Assembly: GCA_020632295.1 (NCBI GenBank) | Contig: JACKFU010000001.1 | Coordinates: forward strand, 310,001-374,000 | Direction of reading: 5' to 3' | Source: Candidatus Peribacteria bacterium | GTDB lineage: Bacteria; Patescibacteriota; Gracilibacteria; Peribacterales; Peribacteraceae | Length of the DNA stretch: 64,000 nucleotides | Shown: one piece after another, positions 43,848 to 52,802 of the stretch | How the letters are laid out: every line of letters begins with the position of its first letter | Position numbering within the stretch: the first letter of the stretch is position 1 | Position numbers and translations under genes: made by a program | Notes under the pieces: generated by a model | Database searches by the model: none | What the model was told of the DNA's origin: nothing | What the model saw: only the letters and a program-made list of their open reading frames with translations

Positions 43848-44937
43848 TATGCATCACATCGGTAAGCGTTTCACAAACGTAGATTATCTGTTCATCAGTA
43901 ATAGCAAGCCCTGATGGGAGATAGAATCCTCTGCCAGAAACCTCTTCGGTGACGGGGAATGCTTCATTCATCTGCATGTTGATGGCTGGCTGAGAGTGAC
44001 ACGGGAGGAAGAACTCTCGCGTGTCTACGCCGCGCTCTTTGAGCGTTTTACACAGATCATCTCGTCCGTTTTTTACCATCACTGCGTACATCCAGTACAC
44101 GTTCTCACAGTAGTCTTTGGTTACGGGCAGTGTCAGCCCTTGAATGTCGCTCAACCGCTCGTTGTAGAGAGCAGCCATGGAACGCTTTCTTTTAAGGAGC
44201 ATATCAATCGATTCAAGCTGCCCCAGCCCAATTGCAGCTTGCATATTTGTTGGGCGGTAGTTGTATCCAAGCTCATCGTGCTTAAAACGTTTTTGTGGAG
44301 AGTGTGCTAAATCTTTTAGCCAGCGTGCACGGGCTGCTAGTGCATCATCATCAGTGGTAACCATACCTCCTTCTCCCGTCGTTATAATTTTGTTCCCGTA
44401 AAAACTGAACGCATTGATAGTGCCAATCGAGCCACACTTCTTTCCTTTGTAGGTTGCCCCATGCACCTCTGCCGCATCTTCCACAACAGCAAGATTGTGT
44501 CTTTCGGCAATCTCCATGATTGGATCCATATCACACGGAAGTCCGTAGATGTGCACCGGCATAATAGCTTTGGTACGACTGGTGATTTTGCTTTCAATAA
44601 GCGCAGCATCGATGTTTAAGGTCTCAGGGTCAATGTCGACAAATACTGGCGTTGCACCTGTGTACATGACAGAAAACGGCGATGCAATCATCGTAAAATC
44701 TGGCACGATAACTTCATCACCGGGACCAATATCAAGTGCACGTAGACTGGTGTGTAATGCGGACGTCCCACTCGTGACGAAGATGGCATGTTTTACACCG
44801 ATAAACTTCGCGTATGCTTCTTCGAATTGCTCGATGAACGGACCGGCACTGCTAATCCAGCCTGTTTCGAGTGCCTGCGTTACATATGCTTTTGCAGCAT
44901 CGGTGATCAGTGGTTCATTGACAGGGACTCTCATCAT
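43840..44937 (-). CDS. DegT/DnrJ/EryC1 aminotransferase, perosamine-synthase-like (365 aa)
   Basis: PLP-dependent sugar aminotransferase. NEPLITDAAKAYVTQAL start, FVTSGTSALHTSL, VVEDAAEVHGA, and SFYGNKIITTGEGGMV with the PLP lysine near residue 185. The FYGNK-TGEGG stretch is closest in style to GDP-perosamine synthase, which uses the product of GDP-mannose 4,6-dehydratase, and such a dehydratase lies at 45785. The GDP-perosamine route is therefore a reasonable inference. The lysine is present, so it is not a ColD-like dehydratase (His there). ATGA overlap with the cupin gene. Confidence 0.9.
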   Translation of the reverse strand: MMRVPVNEPLITDAAKAYVTQALETGWISSAGPFIEQFEEAYAKFIGVKHAIFVTSGTSALHTSLRALDIGPGDEVIVPDFTMIASPFSVMYTGATPVFVDIDPETLNIDAALIESKITSRTKAIMPVHIYGLPCDMDPIMEIAERHNLAVVEDAAEVHGATYKGKKCGSIGTINAFSFYGNKIITTGEGGMVTTDDDALAARARWLKDLAHSPQKRFKHDELGYNYRPTNMQAAIGLGQLESIDMLLKRKRSMAALYNERLSDIQGLTLPVTKDYCENVYWMYAVMVKNGRDDLCKTLKERGVDTREFFLPCHSQPAINMQMNEAFPVTEEVSGRGFYLPSGLAITDEQIIYVCETLTDVMHNG

Positions 44938-45347
44938 ACAGTGTCGCGGAATGTTTTGTCGTTTTCTCTGCCAATATACGGTCCTTGTTTTACTTCTAGG
45001 AGCCTCGTGGGTTTGAGCATCTTCATTTCATGTCCTCCTTTCATTATTACGAGACACTCGCCGCCGTTGACGATTAGGGTATCAATAGTAGTCCAATCAT
45101 CATCAAAAATGGTTACCTGCACCTCTCCACTCTGGATCCACAGAAATTCTCCGGGGTATTCAAGGGAAAGCTCGCGTGGATTATGTTTGTGCGGGACCAC
45201 GTCGTACCCTTCAGCTCGTTCAAATATACCGACTTGCAGTGGGTCAGCGTCCTCTGTGAAGAAGTGAACGGCATCTTCCAGATCTTCGTCAGCACGGAAT
45301 ATTTTGGCGTATACAATGCCACCTGCCTCAATTGTCTGTTCCTTCAT
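44934..45347 (-). CDS. Cupin-domain protein (137 aa)
   Basis: Small beta-barrel cupin; VVPHKHNPRE gives possible metal-binding histidines, followed by WIQSGEVQVTIFDD and GGECLVIMKGGHEMKML. In sugar loci such proteins can be ketoisomerases or regulators; here the reaction is not known. The ATG at 45347 is supported by a perfect TATAAT 6 nt upstream. It heads a short minus-strand operon with the aminotransferase and the GT-C-like protein. Confidence 0.8.
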   Translation of the reverse strand: MKEQTIEAGGIVYAKIFRADEDLEDAVHFFTEDADPLQVGIFERAEGYDVVPHKHNPRELSLEYPGEFLWIQSGEVQVTIFDDDWTTIDTLIVNGGECLVIMKGGHEMKMLKPTRLLEVKQGPYIGRENDKTFRDTV

Positions 45348-45353
45348 ACGGTG

Positions 45354-45359
45354 ATTATA
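45354..45359 (-). promoter_or_regulatory. -10 element of the cupin operon
   Basis: Perfect TATAAT on the minus strand, 6 nt before the ATG at 45347. Confidence 0.55.
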
Positions 45360-45375
45360 TGGTACGTTGATCGCC

Positions 45376-45759
45376 ATGCGACAGCTTTTTCCTCATCTTG
45401 CTACGTTTGCAACATATGTTATGAGTGGTTGCACAGCAGCAGTGGTAGATATTGGGGCATATTTCCTACTCCTACACGTTGGTATTTGGTATATCATTGC
45501 CAATATTGCAGGTGGCATTCTCGGGTTCTTCACTGCGTTTCTCATGCATAAGTTTGTTGTCTTCCAAAAGAAAAATGATTTCCTGAGGCACCTGGTACGC
45601 TACTTTATTACCGATATGGTGAATACAGGTGTTGTTACAGGTTTACTGTATGTATTGGTTGAAGTTGCTGGCATAGCAGTTGGCCCTGCCAAGTTTATTG
45701 CACTTGTTCCCATGATAGCTTGGAACTTCTTCGTATATAAGTTTTTTGTTTACGTGTAG
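45376..45759 (+). CDS. GtrA-family membrane protein (127 aa)
   Basis: Small four-segment membrane protein of the GtrA/PF04138 family, thought to flip lipid-linked sugars or help assemble surface glycans. ATYVMSGCTAAVVDIGAYFLL and GFFTAFLMHKFVVF are typical. The ATG at 45376 was chosen over a TTG 9 nt earlier. It is divergent from the cupin gene and just ahead of gmd. Confidence 0.88.
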   Translation: MRQLFPHLATFATYVMSGCTAAVVDIGAYFLLLHVGIWYIIANIAGGILGFFTAFLMHKFVVFQKKNDFLRHLVRYFITDMVNTGVVTGLLYVLVEVAGIAVGPAKFIALVPMIAWNFFVYKFFVYV

Positions 45760-45771
45760 CAGAAATATTAA

Positions 45772-45777
45772 TACACT
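45772..45777 (+). promoter_or_regulatory. -10-like element of gmd
   Basis: TACACT with a 7-nt spacer to the ATG at 45785, just after the gtrA-like stop. Confidence 0.45.
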
Positions 45778-45784
45778 AGCTTGG

Positions 45785-46867
45785 ATGACCAAGAAAGCAC
45801 TGATCACTGGTATCAACGGACAAGACGGCTCGTATCTTGCTGAGTTCCTTCTTGAAAAAGGGTACGAAGTGCATGGCATGGTTCGTCGATCGTCTACGTT
45901 TAACCGAGAGCGCATTGACCATTTGTTTTCTGATGATCGCGGTTTCGGTATTCATACTGAGCTTCACTATGGTGATCTTGCTGATAGCAATTCGCTTATT
46001 CGTGTTCTTGCTGCTGTGCATCCCGATGAAATATATAACCTTGCGGCACAGAGCCATGTTGCCATTAGTTTTGATATTCCAGAATACACTGGTGATGTGA
46101 CTGGTGTCGGTGCAGCGCGGCTTCTTGAAGCGGTTCGCAGCTTAGGTCTCGATGCGCGCATCTACCAGGCAAGCTCTTCTGAGCTCTACGGTAAGGTACT
46201 CGAATCTCCGCAAACAGAAACAACGCCATTTTATCCACGCAGTCCATATGCATGCGCCAAGGCATATGCGTTTTACATGACGCGTAACTACCGTGAAAGT
46301 TACGGCATGTATGCAGTGAATGGTATTCTCTTTAACCATGAGTCACCGCGCCGAGGAAAAAACTTTGTGACACGAAAAATTACCTACACGCTTGCGGCTA
46401 TGGCTGCGGGCAAACAAGATCGTCTGTATCTTGGTAATCTTGATGCAAAGCGTGACTGGGGATACACAAAAGAGTATGTCGATGGTATGTGGCGCATGTT
46501 GCAACAAGATGTACCGGAAGACTATGTTCTTGCAACGGGAAAAATGGCATCGGTACGAGACTTCCTTGAGCTTTGTTTACGTCGTTGTGGGTATACGTTT
46601 CGACGTGAGGGAGAGGGGATGCACGAGAAATACATTGATATCAATACGGGGAAACCGCTCGTTGAAATTGCACAGATGTACTACCGCCCTGCGGAAGTGG
46701 ACAAACTTTGTGGAGATCCGAGCAAGGCAAAAGAAAAACTGGGCTGGGAAGCCACAACACACATGGAAGGTCTTGCCGATATTATGCTGGAAGCAGATTA
46801 CCAGCTCTTCAACATGAAGCTTCCTACACCTTCTCTGCAGCAATCATCAGTGCATGCCCTCTCTTAA
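45785..46867 (+). CDS. gmd: GDP-mannose 4,6-dehydratase
   Basis: Converts GDP-mannose to GDP-4-keto-6-deoxymannose, precursor of perosamine, rhamnose and fucose nucleotides. ITGINGQDGSYLAEFLLEKG, NLAAQSHVAISF, ASSSELYGKV with the catalytic Ser and Glu, and PRSPYACAKAYAFYMT with Tyr-x3-Lys. Length 360 aa is normal. The last 44 nt overlap the convergent methyltransferase gene. It likely feeds the aminotransferase at 43840. Confidence 0.97.
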   Translation: MTKKALITGINGQDGSYLAEFLLEKGYEVHGMVRRSSTFNRERIDHLFSDDRGFGIHTELHYGDLADSNSLIRVLAAVHPDEIYNLAAQSHVAISFDIPEYTGDVTGVGAARLLEAVRSLGLDARIYQASSSELYGKVLESPQTETTPFYPRSPYACAKAYAFYMTRNYRESYGMYAVNGILFNHESPRRGKNFVTRKITYTLAAMAAGKQDRLYLGNLDAKRDWGYTKEYVDGMWRMLQQDVPEDYVLATGKMASVRDFLELCLRRCGYTFRREGEGMHEKYIDINTGKPLVEIAQMYYRPAEVDKLCGDPSKAKEKLGWEATTHMEGLADIMLEADYQLFNMKLPTPSLQQSSVHALS

Positions 46868-47606
46868 AGAGAGGGATGAAGATTGCATCTTCAAGGCGGC
46901 AGATCGGAATGAGCACAGCGAGCATCATTCGCAGTACTTTGTAGGGGAAGGTGTTCTGTGCTTCCAGGAGTTCACTCTGTGCTTCGAACCGTTTGCGCTT
47001 CATGAGGAAGACGACTTTGGTTAGTTCCATGATGAGTTCTGAAAGCAAGAAGATGGCCTGTCTGGTTTCGACAACACGGTAGCCGCACTTCTTGAGTTTC
47101 TCTTCCAGCTCTTCGGGCACGTATCCGTCACGGTAGTGGAATTCTCCTCCGTGATGGTGTCCGAGTTGCTTGAGCTTTGCGTGAGCACGGAACCCCTTAA
47201 GCGATGGTGTCGTAATCACCACGCGCCCACCGGGTTTGAGCACTCTGCGAATTTCTTTGAGAACCGCTTCGTCATCTTCTACGTGCTCGATTACCTCACA
47301 AAACAGCACGTTATCAAACGTGTTGTCGTTGTACGGAATCTGTTCTACTGCACCGGTTGTCGCATGCTCTGTTATGTGTTTTTTGACGTATTCAACAGAC
47401 TCCGGGCTCACATCCATCCCATAGAGGGTGGCGCCGCTGTCTTTGAGTTTCAGGAGAAAGTATCCCAGTCCGCAGCCGGCATCCAGCACGGTCTCTCCGG
47501 GCTTCACATTGAGCATTTTTAGCACGGAATCTCGCATTCGCACGTTTATATTGCCATGGAGAACATGGGTCCTTGGAGTCAGTTCCATAGCGAAATGGTA
47601 GGGCAT
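46824..47606 (-). CDS. SAM-dependent methyltransferase (260 aa)
   Basis: Class I methyltransferase of the UbiE/COQ5-like group; substrate unknown. TVLDAGCGLGYFLLKL near residue 40 (motif I), YGMDVSPESVEYV, NVLFCEVIEHVED and EIRRVLKPGGRVVITTPS. The C-terminus has a hydrophobic stretch (YKVLRMMLAVLIPIC) that may associate with the membrane. The ATG at 47606 is used; a second ATG six codons later is possible. Confidence 0.88.
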   Translation of the reverse strand: MPYHFAMELTPRTHVLHGNINVRMRDSVLKMLNVKPGETVLDAGCGLGYFLLKLKDSGATLYGMDVSPESVEYVKKHITEHATTGAVEQIPYNDNTFDNVLFCEVIEHVEDDEAVLKEIRRVLKPGGRVVITTPSLKGFRAHAKLKQLGHHHGGEFHYRDGYVPEELEEKLKKCGYRVVETRQAIFLLSELIMELTKVVFLMKRKRFEAQSELLEAQNTFPYKVLRMMLAVLIPICRLEDAIFIPLFKRGHALMIAAEKV

Positions 47607-47632
47607 TCCGCTGTAAAAAGCACTATTTATGG

Positions 47633-47638
47633 TATCTT
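47633..47638 (+). promoter_or_regulatory. -10-like element of cysD
   Basis: TATCTT with a 6-nt spacer to the GTG at 47645. Confidence 0.4.
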
Positions 47639-47644
47639 TGCGCC

Positions 47645-48556
47645 GTGAAGGGCAACCACCTCACGCATCTTCGGCAGCTGGAAGCAGAAAGTATTTTTAT
47701 CCTCCGTGAGGTAGCTGCGGCTTTTCAAAAGTCTGTCATGCTCTATTCCATTGGTAAAGATTCTTCAGTATTACTCCATCTTGCGCGTAAGGCATTTGCT
47801 CCTGGTAAGCCACCGTTTCCACTCTTGCATATTGATACGACATATAAGTTTAAAGAAATGATTACATTTCGTGATACGTATGTTCGTGATGAGCTTGGTA
47901 TGGATCTACTCGTGTACACCAATGCAGAGGGTGTTGCACAGGGGATTAATCCTTTCGATCATGGTAGTGCAGCGTATACAGATATCATGAAAACACAGGC
48001 ACTGCGCAGCGCACTCTCTGAGCATGGATTTGATGCAGCTATTGGTGGGGCACGAAGAGACGAAGAAAAGTCTCGTGCGAAAGAACGCGTATTTTCCTTT
48101 CGCAATACCAAGCATAAGTGGGATCCGCGAAATCAGCGGCCAGAGCTTTGGAATCTTTATAATACTCGCATTCATAAAGGTGAGAGTATGCGCGTATTTC
48201 CATTAAGCAACTGGACTGAGATAGATGTGTGGTCCTACATTCATCTTGAGAACATCCCTGTTGTACCACTGTACTTTGCAGCAAAGCGGCCAGTAGTTCG
48301 TCGTGGCAACACATGGATTATGGTTGATGATGCGCGTTTTCCACTTGAAGAAGGAGAAGTGCCTGAGCAGCGCATCGTACGATTTCGTACTCTTGGTTGC
48401 TATCCACTGACTGGCGCGATTGAATCTTCTGCGGCAAGCGTTCCTGATATTATTGATGCACTTCTTTCTTCAACAGACTCTGAACGTCGCGATCGACTTA
48501 TCGACAGCGACCAACCATCTTCCATGGAAGAGAAAAAGAAAGCAGGATACTTCTAA
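47645..48556 (+). CDS. cysD: Sulfate adenylyltransferase subunit 2
   Basis: With CysN it makes APS from ATP and sulfate. PP-loop ATPase: LYSIGKDSSVLLHLARKAF near residue 35, then FPLLHIDTTYKFKEM, AAIGGARRDEEKSRAKER, NTRIHKGESMRVFPLSNWTE and IVRFRTLGCYPLTGA are all CysD hallmarks. GTG start. Its stop and the cysNC start share one base (TAATG). No sulfite or PAPS reductase lies nearby, so the product probably serves sulfation. Confidence 0.97.
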   Translation: MKGNHLTHLRQLEAESIFILREVAAAFQKSVMLYSIGKDSSVLLHLARKAFAPGKPPFPLLHIDTTYKFKEMITFRDTYVRDELGMDLLVYTNAEGVAQGINPFDHGSAAYTDIMKTQALRSALSEHGFDAAIGGARRDEEKSRAKERVFSFRNTKHKWDPRNQRPELWNLYNTRIHKGESMRVFPLSNWTEIDVWSYIHLENIPVVPLYFAAKRPVVRRGNTWIMVDDARFPLEEGEVPEQRIVRFRTLGCYPLTGAIESSAASVPDIIDALLSSTDSERRDRLIDSDQPSSMEEKKKAGYF

Positions 48557-50358
48557 TGCGAAAACCATCTTCCGTTACTGGCTCCATTGATCAGTTCTTA
48601 CAGGAATATGAGGAGCAAGATTTAGTAAGACTTCTTACCTGTGGGAGTGTTGATGATGGAAAGAGCACACTAATCGGTCGTTTGTTTTTAGATGCGGCAG
48701 TTCTTCCTGGCGATACGCTTGCCGCACTTGAGGAAGATAGTAAAAAACATGGTACGCAACATGGTGCGCTCGATCCCGCTCTTTTGACCGATGGTCTTCA
48801 AGCAGAGCGCGAACAGGGAATTACCATTGATGTTGCCTATCGGTTTTTCTCCTCAGATGAGAGATCCTTTATTATTGCAGATACGCCAGGGCATACGCAG
48901 TACACGCGTAACATGGTAACAGCAGCGTCCAATGCGGACTTAGCACTTATTCTCATGGATGCGCGTAATGGTGTACTTGAACAGAGCAAGCGTCATGCAT
49001 TTATTGCGTCGCTTCTAGGTATTCGTCATATGATTGTTGCCATTAACAAGATGGATCTTGTTGATTACAATGAAGAGACGTACGAGAAGATTGTTGATGA
49101 ATTTCTGCGTTTTGCTGAGCGCTTGCAAGTTACGGATATTCAGTTTGTGCCTCTCTCTGCATTGCACGGAGAAAACGTTGTGCATAAGAGTGAGAACATG
49201 CCTTGGTATAACGGCGGAACATTGCTTCACCTGTTAAATACCGTACATATCGCTTCGGATAGAAACCAAATCGACTTCCGCTTCCCTGTACAGTACGTTA
49301 ACCGTCCGAACTCCGAGTACCGCGGATACTGCGGAACCATTGCATCTGGCGCCGTGCGACCGGGTGATGATGTTGTGGTCTTTCCGGGGCACCGCATGTC
49401 TAAGATCAAAAGCATCGATACACTCGAAGGTTCTGTCGAGAGAGCATTTGCGCCGATGTCTGTTTCGCTGACCCTTGAAGATAACATCGATATCGGAAGG
49501 GGAGATATGATCATGCCCGTGAATAATGTCTGTGAGCAGCGCACCGCGTTTGATGCGATGGTGGTGTGGTTGAACGAAGAACCACTTGCGTATGGAAAGC
49601 AGTACCTGTTGAAGCACACGACAAAACTTACAACTGCTACGGTAAAACATGTACGATATGTCATGGATATTAATACAGTGAGTAGAGGGGAGAGCAGGCC
49701 ACTTGCTATGAACGAAATTGGCCGAGCGGCCATTGAAACCGATGAACCAATTGCAGCAGATAGTTACGAGCGTAACCGTGCAACGGGATCATTTATCCTT
49801 ATTGATAACGCAACCAATCAAACCGTTGCTGCCGGTATGATTGTCGACAGGAAGGCGGATGAGTCTGCGCAGGATAGTGCGGCCACGGCAGAACGCTTCC
49901 CGATCTTCTGGCTGACCGGAAACACCGGTGCCGGTAAATCGACGCTTGCAACGGCTGCCGAGAAACATTTCAACGGTTCCACTCCCGTGTGGTCTTCTGC
50001 GGCGCGCAGAGTAGTTGTACTGGATGGCGACGAAATGCGCGAAACCGTTTCCACTGAAGAAGATCTTTCTCCCGAAGGGCGCCGCAGGCATAACCTGCGG
50101 GTTGCTCGTCTTGCTGCGCTGCTGCAGCAAAAAGGATTCCTCGTGGTGGTCTCCGTCATCGCTCCGTTTGAGGAGGTGCGTAAAGAACTCTCTGCGATCT
50201 GCGATCCGCTCTGGGTACATGTGAAGCGCGAGGGTCTTGCATCGGATGAGAAGCCCTACGAAGAGCCAAAAACTCCGGATTGTGTTATTGACCATGATGT
50301 AGCGGATCCAGAGGAAGCTGCACGGAGCTTGATCGACTTTATCCTTAGTCAGTTGTAA
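48556..50358 (+). CDS. cysNC: CysN-CysC fusion: sulfate adenylyltransferase subunit 1 / APS kinase
   Basis: GTPase subunit of ATP sulfurylase fused to APS kinase, giving PAPS directly. The CysN part has TCGSVDDGKSTLIGRL near residue 31, GITIDVAYRFF, DTPGHTQYTRNM and NKMDLVDY, then elongation-factor-like beta barrels. The CysC part begins near residue 455 with WLTGNTGAGKSTLA, then VVLDGDEMRETV. Its later part is less standard (SPEGRRRHNLRVA; no obvious lid DPKGLYKKA). It sits inside a glycan locus and overlaps the end of pseI by 14 nt. Confidence 0.95.
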   Translation: MRKPSSVTGSIDQFLQEYEEQDLVRLLTCGSVDDGKSTLIGRLFLDAAVLPGDTLAALEEDSKKHGTQHGALDPALLTDGLQAEREQGITIDVAYRFFSSDERSFIIADTPGHTQYTRNMVTAASNADLALILMDARNGVLEQSKRHAFIASLLGIRHMIVAINKMDLVDYNEETYEKIVDEFLRFAERLQVTDIQFVPLSALHGENVVHKSENMPWYNGGTLLHLLNTVHIASDRNQIDFRFPVQYVNRPNSEYRGYCGTIASGAVRPGDDVVVFPGHRMSKIKSIDTLEGSVERAFAPMSVSLTLEDNIDIGRGDMIMPVNNVCEQRTAFDAMVVWLNEEPLAYGKQYLLKHTTKLTTATVKHVRYVMDINTVSRGESRPLAMNEIGRAAIETDEPIAADSYERNRATGSFILIDNATNQTVAAGMIVDRKADESAQDSAATAERFPIFWLTGNTGAGKSTLATAAEKHFNGSTPVWSSAARRVVVLDGDEMRETVSTEEDLSPEGRRRHNLRVARLAALLQQKGFLVVVSVIAPFEEVRKELSAICDPLWVHVKREGLASDEKPYEEPKTPDCVIDHDVADPEEAARSLIDFILSQL

Positions 50359-51436
50359 TCAACTCCTCAGCAAGAGGAGTTCCGCGACTGATATCTTTGG
50401 CAGCCTTTTTTCCGATGATGTTGGGGAGGTGCTTTGGTGGCAGACCATTACCCGGGCGAATGGAGCGTATGTTTTGCTCGGTAAAACTCTCTCCCTGCCG
50501 CATGTCTTCCACAACAAACAGTGATCTACGAAACGGAATGCAGGAGGTTTCACTCGTGCTGCGGTAGACAACGTCTCCCAGCACAGCTTCATCTACCACT
50601 ACCTTTTCTGGGTTTGCTTCTGTTGCTCGGACAATATCGACCATCTCTTTAAACTCATGTGGTTCTAGTGAGAAGGCACTGTCGACACCTGGCTCATCAC
50701 GCGTGAGGCAAAAGTGCTTCTCGATAATGCAGCCTCCCAGAACTGTTGCGGCAATCGGAACACTGTGGCCGAGCGTATGGTCGGAAAGTCCTACAGGAAC
50801 ACCGAACGATTCACGCATATCATTCATCGTATTGAGGTTGGCGTCGCTTGGCAGTGCCGGATACGCACTGGTACATTTTAGTAGAACGAGCTGGTCGTTC
50901 CCTGCATCGTTCACTGCCTGCACTGCATCGGCAATCTCTTCTTTGGTTGCCATGCCGGTCGACATGATGATCGGTTTTCCTTTTGAGGCTACGTGCTTGA
51001 TGAGAGGAATATCAACTAGTTCAAACGAAGCGATTTTGTACGCAGGAACATCCATTTCTTCTAAGAAGTCTGTTGCAGTCGGATCAAATGGTGTTGAGAA
51101 GAGATCCATCCCAAGATCATTTGCTACTTTTTTTAATTTTGGATGCCACTCCCATGGAGTGCTGGCTTCCTCATAGAGTTCGTACAGGGTTTTTCCATCC
51201 CAAATAGTTCCCCCTCCAATTACAAACTCTTCTCGGTTACAGTTCATTGTCATGGTGTCGGGTGTATAGGTTTGCAGTTTTACTGCATCCGCTCCGGCAT
51301 TATGCATAGCGTGAATAATTTCCACCGCCCTTTCGTAGTGCTGATTATGGTTCCCGGACATTTCTGCGATGATGTAGGTTGGATGCCCTGGGCCAATACT
51401 GCGGCTGTTAATAATCACTACTCTCTTCGTGTTCAT
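50345..51436 (-). CDS. pseI: Pseudaminic acid synthase
   Basis: Condenses a 6-deoxy-2,4-diacetamido-hexose with phosphoenolpyruvate to give pseudaminic acid. NeuB/PseI family: YIIAEMSGNHNQHYERA start, ADAVKLQTYTPDTMT, GKTLYELYEEASTPWEWHP (PseI-like), IIMSTGMATKEEI, GLSDHTLGHS, IIEKHFCLTR, and a C-terminal SAF/antifreeze-like domain with RSIRPGNGLPP. Last gene of the operon starting at 57472; ATGA overlap with the deacetylase gene. Confidence 0.93.
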   Translation of the reverse strand: MNTKRVVIINSRSIGPGHPTYIIAEMSGNHNQHYERAVEIIHAMHNAGADAVKLQTYTPDTMTMNCNREEFVIGGGTIWDGKTLYELYEEASTPWEWHPKLKKVANDLGMDLFSTPFDPTATDFLEEMDVPAYKIASFELVDIPLIKHVASKGKPIIMSTGMATKEEIADAVQAVNDAGNDQLVLLKCTSAYPALPSDANLNTMNDMRESFGVPVGLSDHTLGHSVPIAATVLGGCIIEKHFCLTRDEPGVDSAFSLEPHEFKEMVDIVRATEANPEKVVVDEAVLGDVVYRSTSETSCIPFRRSLFVVEDMRQGESFTEQNIRSIRPGNGLPPKHLPNIIGKKAAKDISRGTPLAEELITTD

Positions 51437-52116
51437 TGGATGTTGTAGATAACGTTGAAAGCTTCGGCGGCAGAAAGACCTGCCATCGTACCGAAATATT
51501 GTGCCTGCGCACGCAGTGCTTCAGGGCTACGAGGATGTGGGAATGATCGCGACTCACCTTCGTACTGCTGCATTGCTTTCAGTTTCTTTTCCAGTGTCGC
51601 GCCGATGTCCGTAAAGACTGTCGGCCGGAACACGGGGTCAAACTGTGCAAATGACCATTCGGATGATGATCCGACGTAGTATGAGAGTACCTGGCGAACA
51701 CAAGATCCTTCCATTGGCCTTGCGGCAGTGAGCACTGCTCGGAATGTTCGCTCGTGATCGATGTTCAGATCCCCGCCATGCTGCGAGTAGATTGTTTGGG
51801 GTTTGTGCATCTGAATTTGCTCTTCCACAATCTTTACGATGTCGAGAAGAGCCACAGTATCAAACCGGTTGTCCGGCAGTCCCCCGAATGCAACGCTTTT
51901 CACACCCAGAACGCCTGCTGCGTTTTGAGCATGAGAACGCAGTGCTTCCAAATCTTCCTTCGGCGCGTCAGCGCGGTCTGCATAGCGTGAGGTGATGCCT
52001 TCACCGAGAATCAGCACGTGTACTGCTTGCCCTTCAGCTGCAAGGCGGGCCATGGTACCTCCGCAGCCAAGTACCTCATCATCTGGATGAGCGGCGACAA
52101 CGAGAACGGACTTCAT
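51433..52116 (-). CDS. PIG-L family deacetylase (227 aa)
   Basis: Zinc-dependent N-deacetylase of GlcNAc-type groups (PIG-L/LmbE family). VLVVAAHPDDEVLGCGGTMARL is the zinc motif (His, Asp, Asp) and HGGDLNIDHERTFRAVLTA provides the third ligand His. It sits between pseI and a formyltransferase gene with 4-nt overlaps, so it probably acts on the same amino sugar, removing an acetyl group (inference). Confidence 0.9.
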   Translation of the reverse strand: MKSVLVVAAHPDDEVLGCGGTMARLAAEGQAVHVLILGEGITSRYADRADAPKEDLEALRSHAQNAAGVLGVKSVAFGGLPDNRFDTVALLDIVKIVEEQIQMHKPQTIYSQHGGDLNIDHERTFRAVLTAARPMEGSCVRQVLSYYVGSSSEWSFAQFDPVFRPTVFTDIGATLEKKLKAMQQYEGESRSFPHPRSPEALRAQAQYFGTMAGLSAAEAFNVIYNIQ

Positions 52117-52802
52117 GAAACTTCAGGGGAACGACGGATCGTCACCTCTGCATGCACACTGTCACCATCACGGCTCGCATTTGTAAATTCATAGCGCCAG
52201 CCATCGACTTCAATGTATGCCGGCGGATATCCTTCACCATCTAACATGCGAATATAATCGTATATTTTTTCTACATTGTCAATTTTTGGTAATCTGCTCT
52301 GCTCAGGCTTTCTTCTCTGAAATACCACGACTTCACCTTGTTGAGGTACAGGGTTCGGTTTCGTAGCAATACAATCTTTGATCATCTCAGTCGCAAGCAT
52401 GCTCGATCGTCGGAAGATTTCATCGGCAGTTCCCTCAAGGGACATCGGCTTCTTGTCGTAGACCGGACCCGCATCTAATTCGTCCGTCATGCGGTGGGCG
52501 GTCAGTACGGTTTCGGTGTGTCCCCGCTCAATCAGGTTTTGCAATGGGCTGCCACCGCGCCCGTACGGTAGATCGGTCATGTGAAAATTTATACAGGTGA
52601 ACCGTTCGATAATCTCTTCGGGAACAATCCAGGACCAGTGGAGGAAGAAGACGTACCGGGGATCTATCTCCGTCAGTGCAGCGAGTGTCAGTTCTTCTTT
52701 TACTCCAATGTAGTACCACGTGCCGGGTAGAGATGACAGTATCGTATCAAACACATCTCTATTCCAAGATTTGCAGCCAATAACAACATAGCTTTCGTTC
52801 AT
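52113..52802 (-). CDS. Formyltransferase-family protein (229 aa)
   Basis: Methionyl-tRNA/sugar N-formyltransferase fold, short form. INFHMTDLPYGRGGSPLQNLI holds the catalytic Asn and His, and ELDAGPVYDKKPMSLEGTA the Asp. Too short and out of context for Fmt; a sugar N-formyltransferase using formyl-tetrahydrofolate is more likely. With the neighbouring deacetylase it suggests exchange of an acetyl for a formyl on the nonulosonic-acid precursor. Overlaps both neighbours by 4 nt. Confidence 0.85.
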   Translation of the reverse strand: MNESYVVIGCKSWNRDVFDTILSSLPGTWYYIGVKEELTLAALTEIDPRYVFFLHWSWIVPEEIIERFTCINFHMTDLPYGRGGSPLQNLIERGHTETVLTAHRMTDELDAGPVYDKKPMSLEGTADEIFRRSSMLATEMIKDCIATKPNPVPQQGEVVVFQRRKPEQSRLPKIDNVEKIYDYIRMLDGEGYPPAYIEVDGWRYEFTNASRDGDSVHAEVTIRRSPEVS

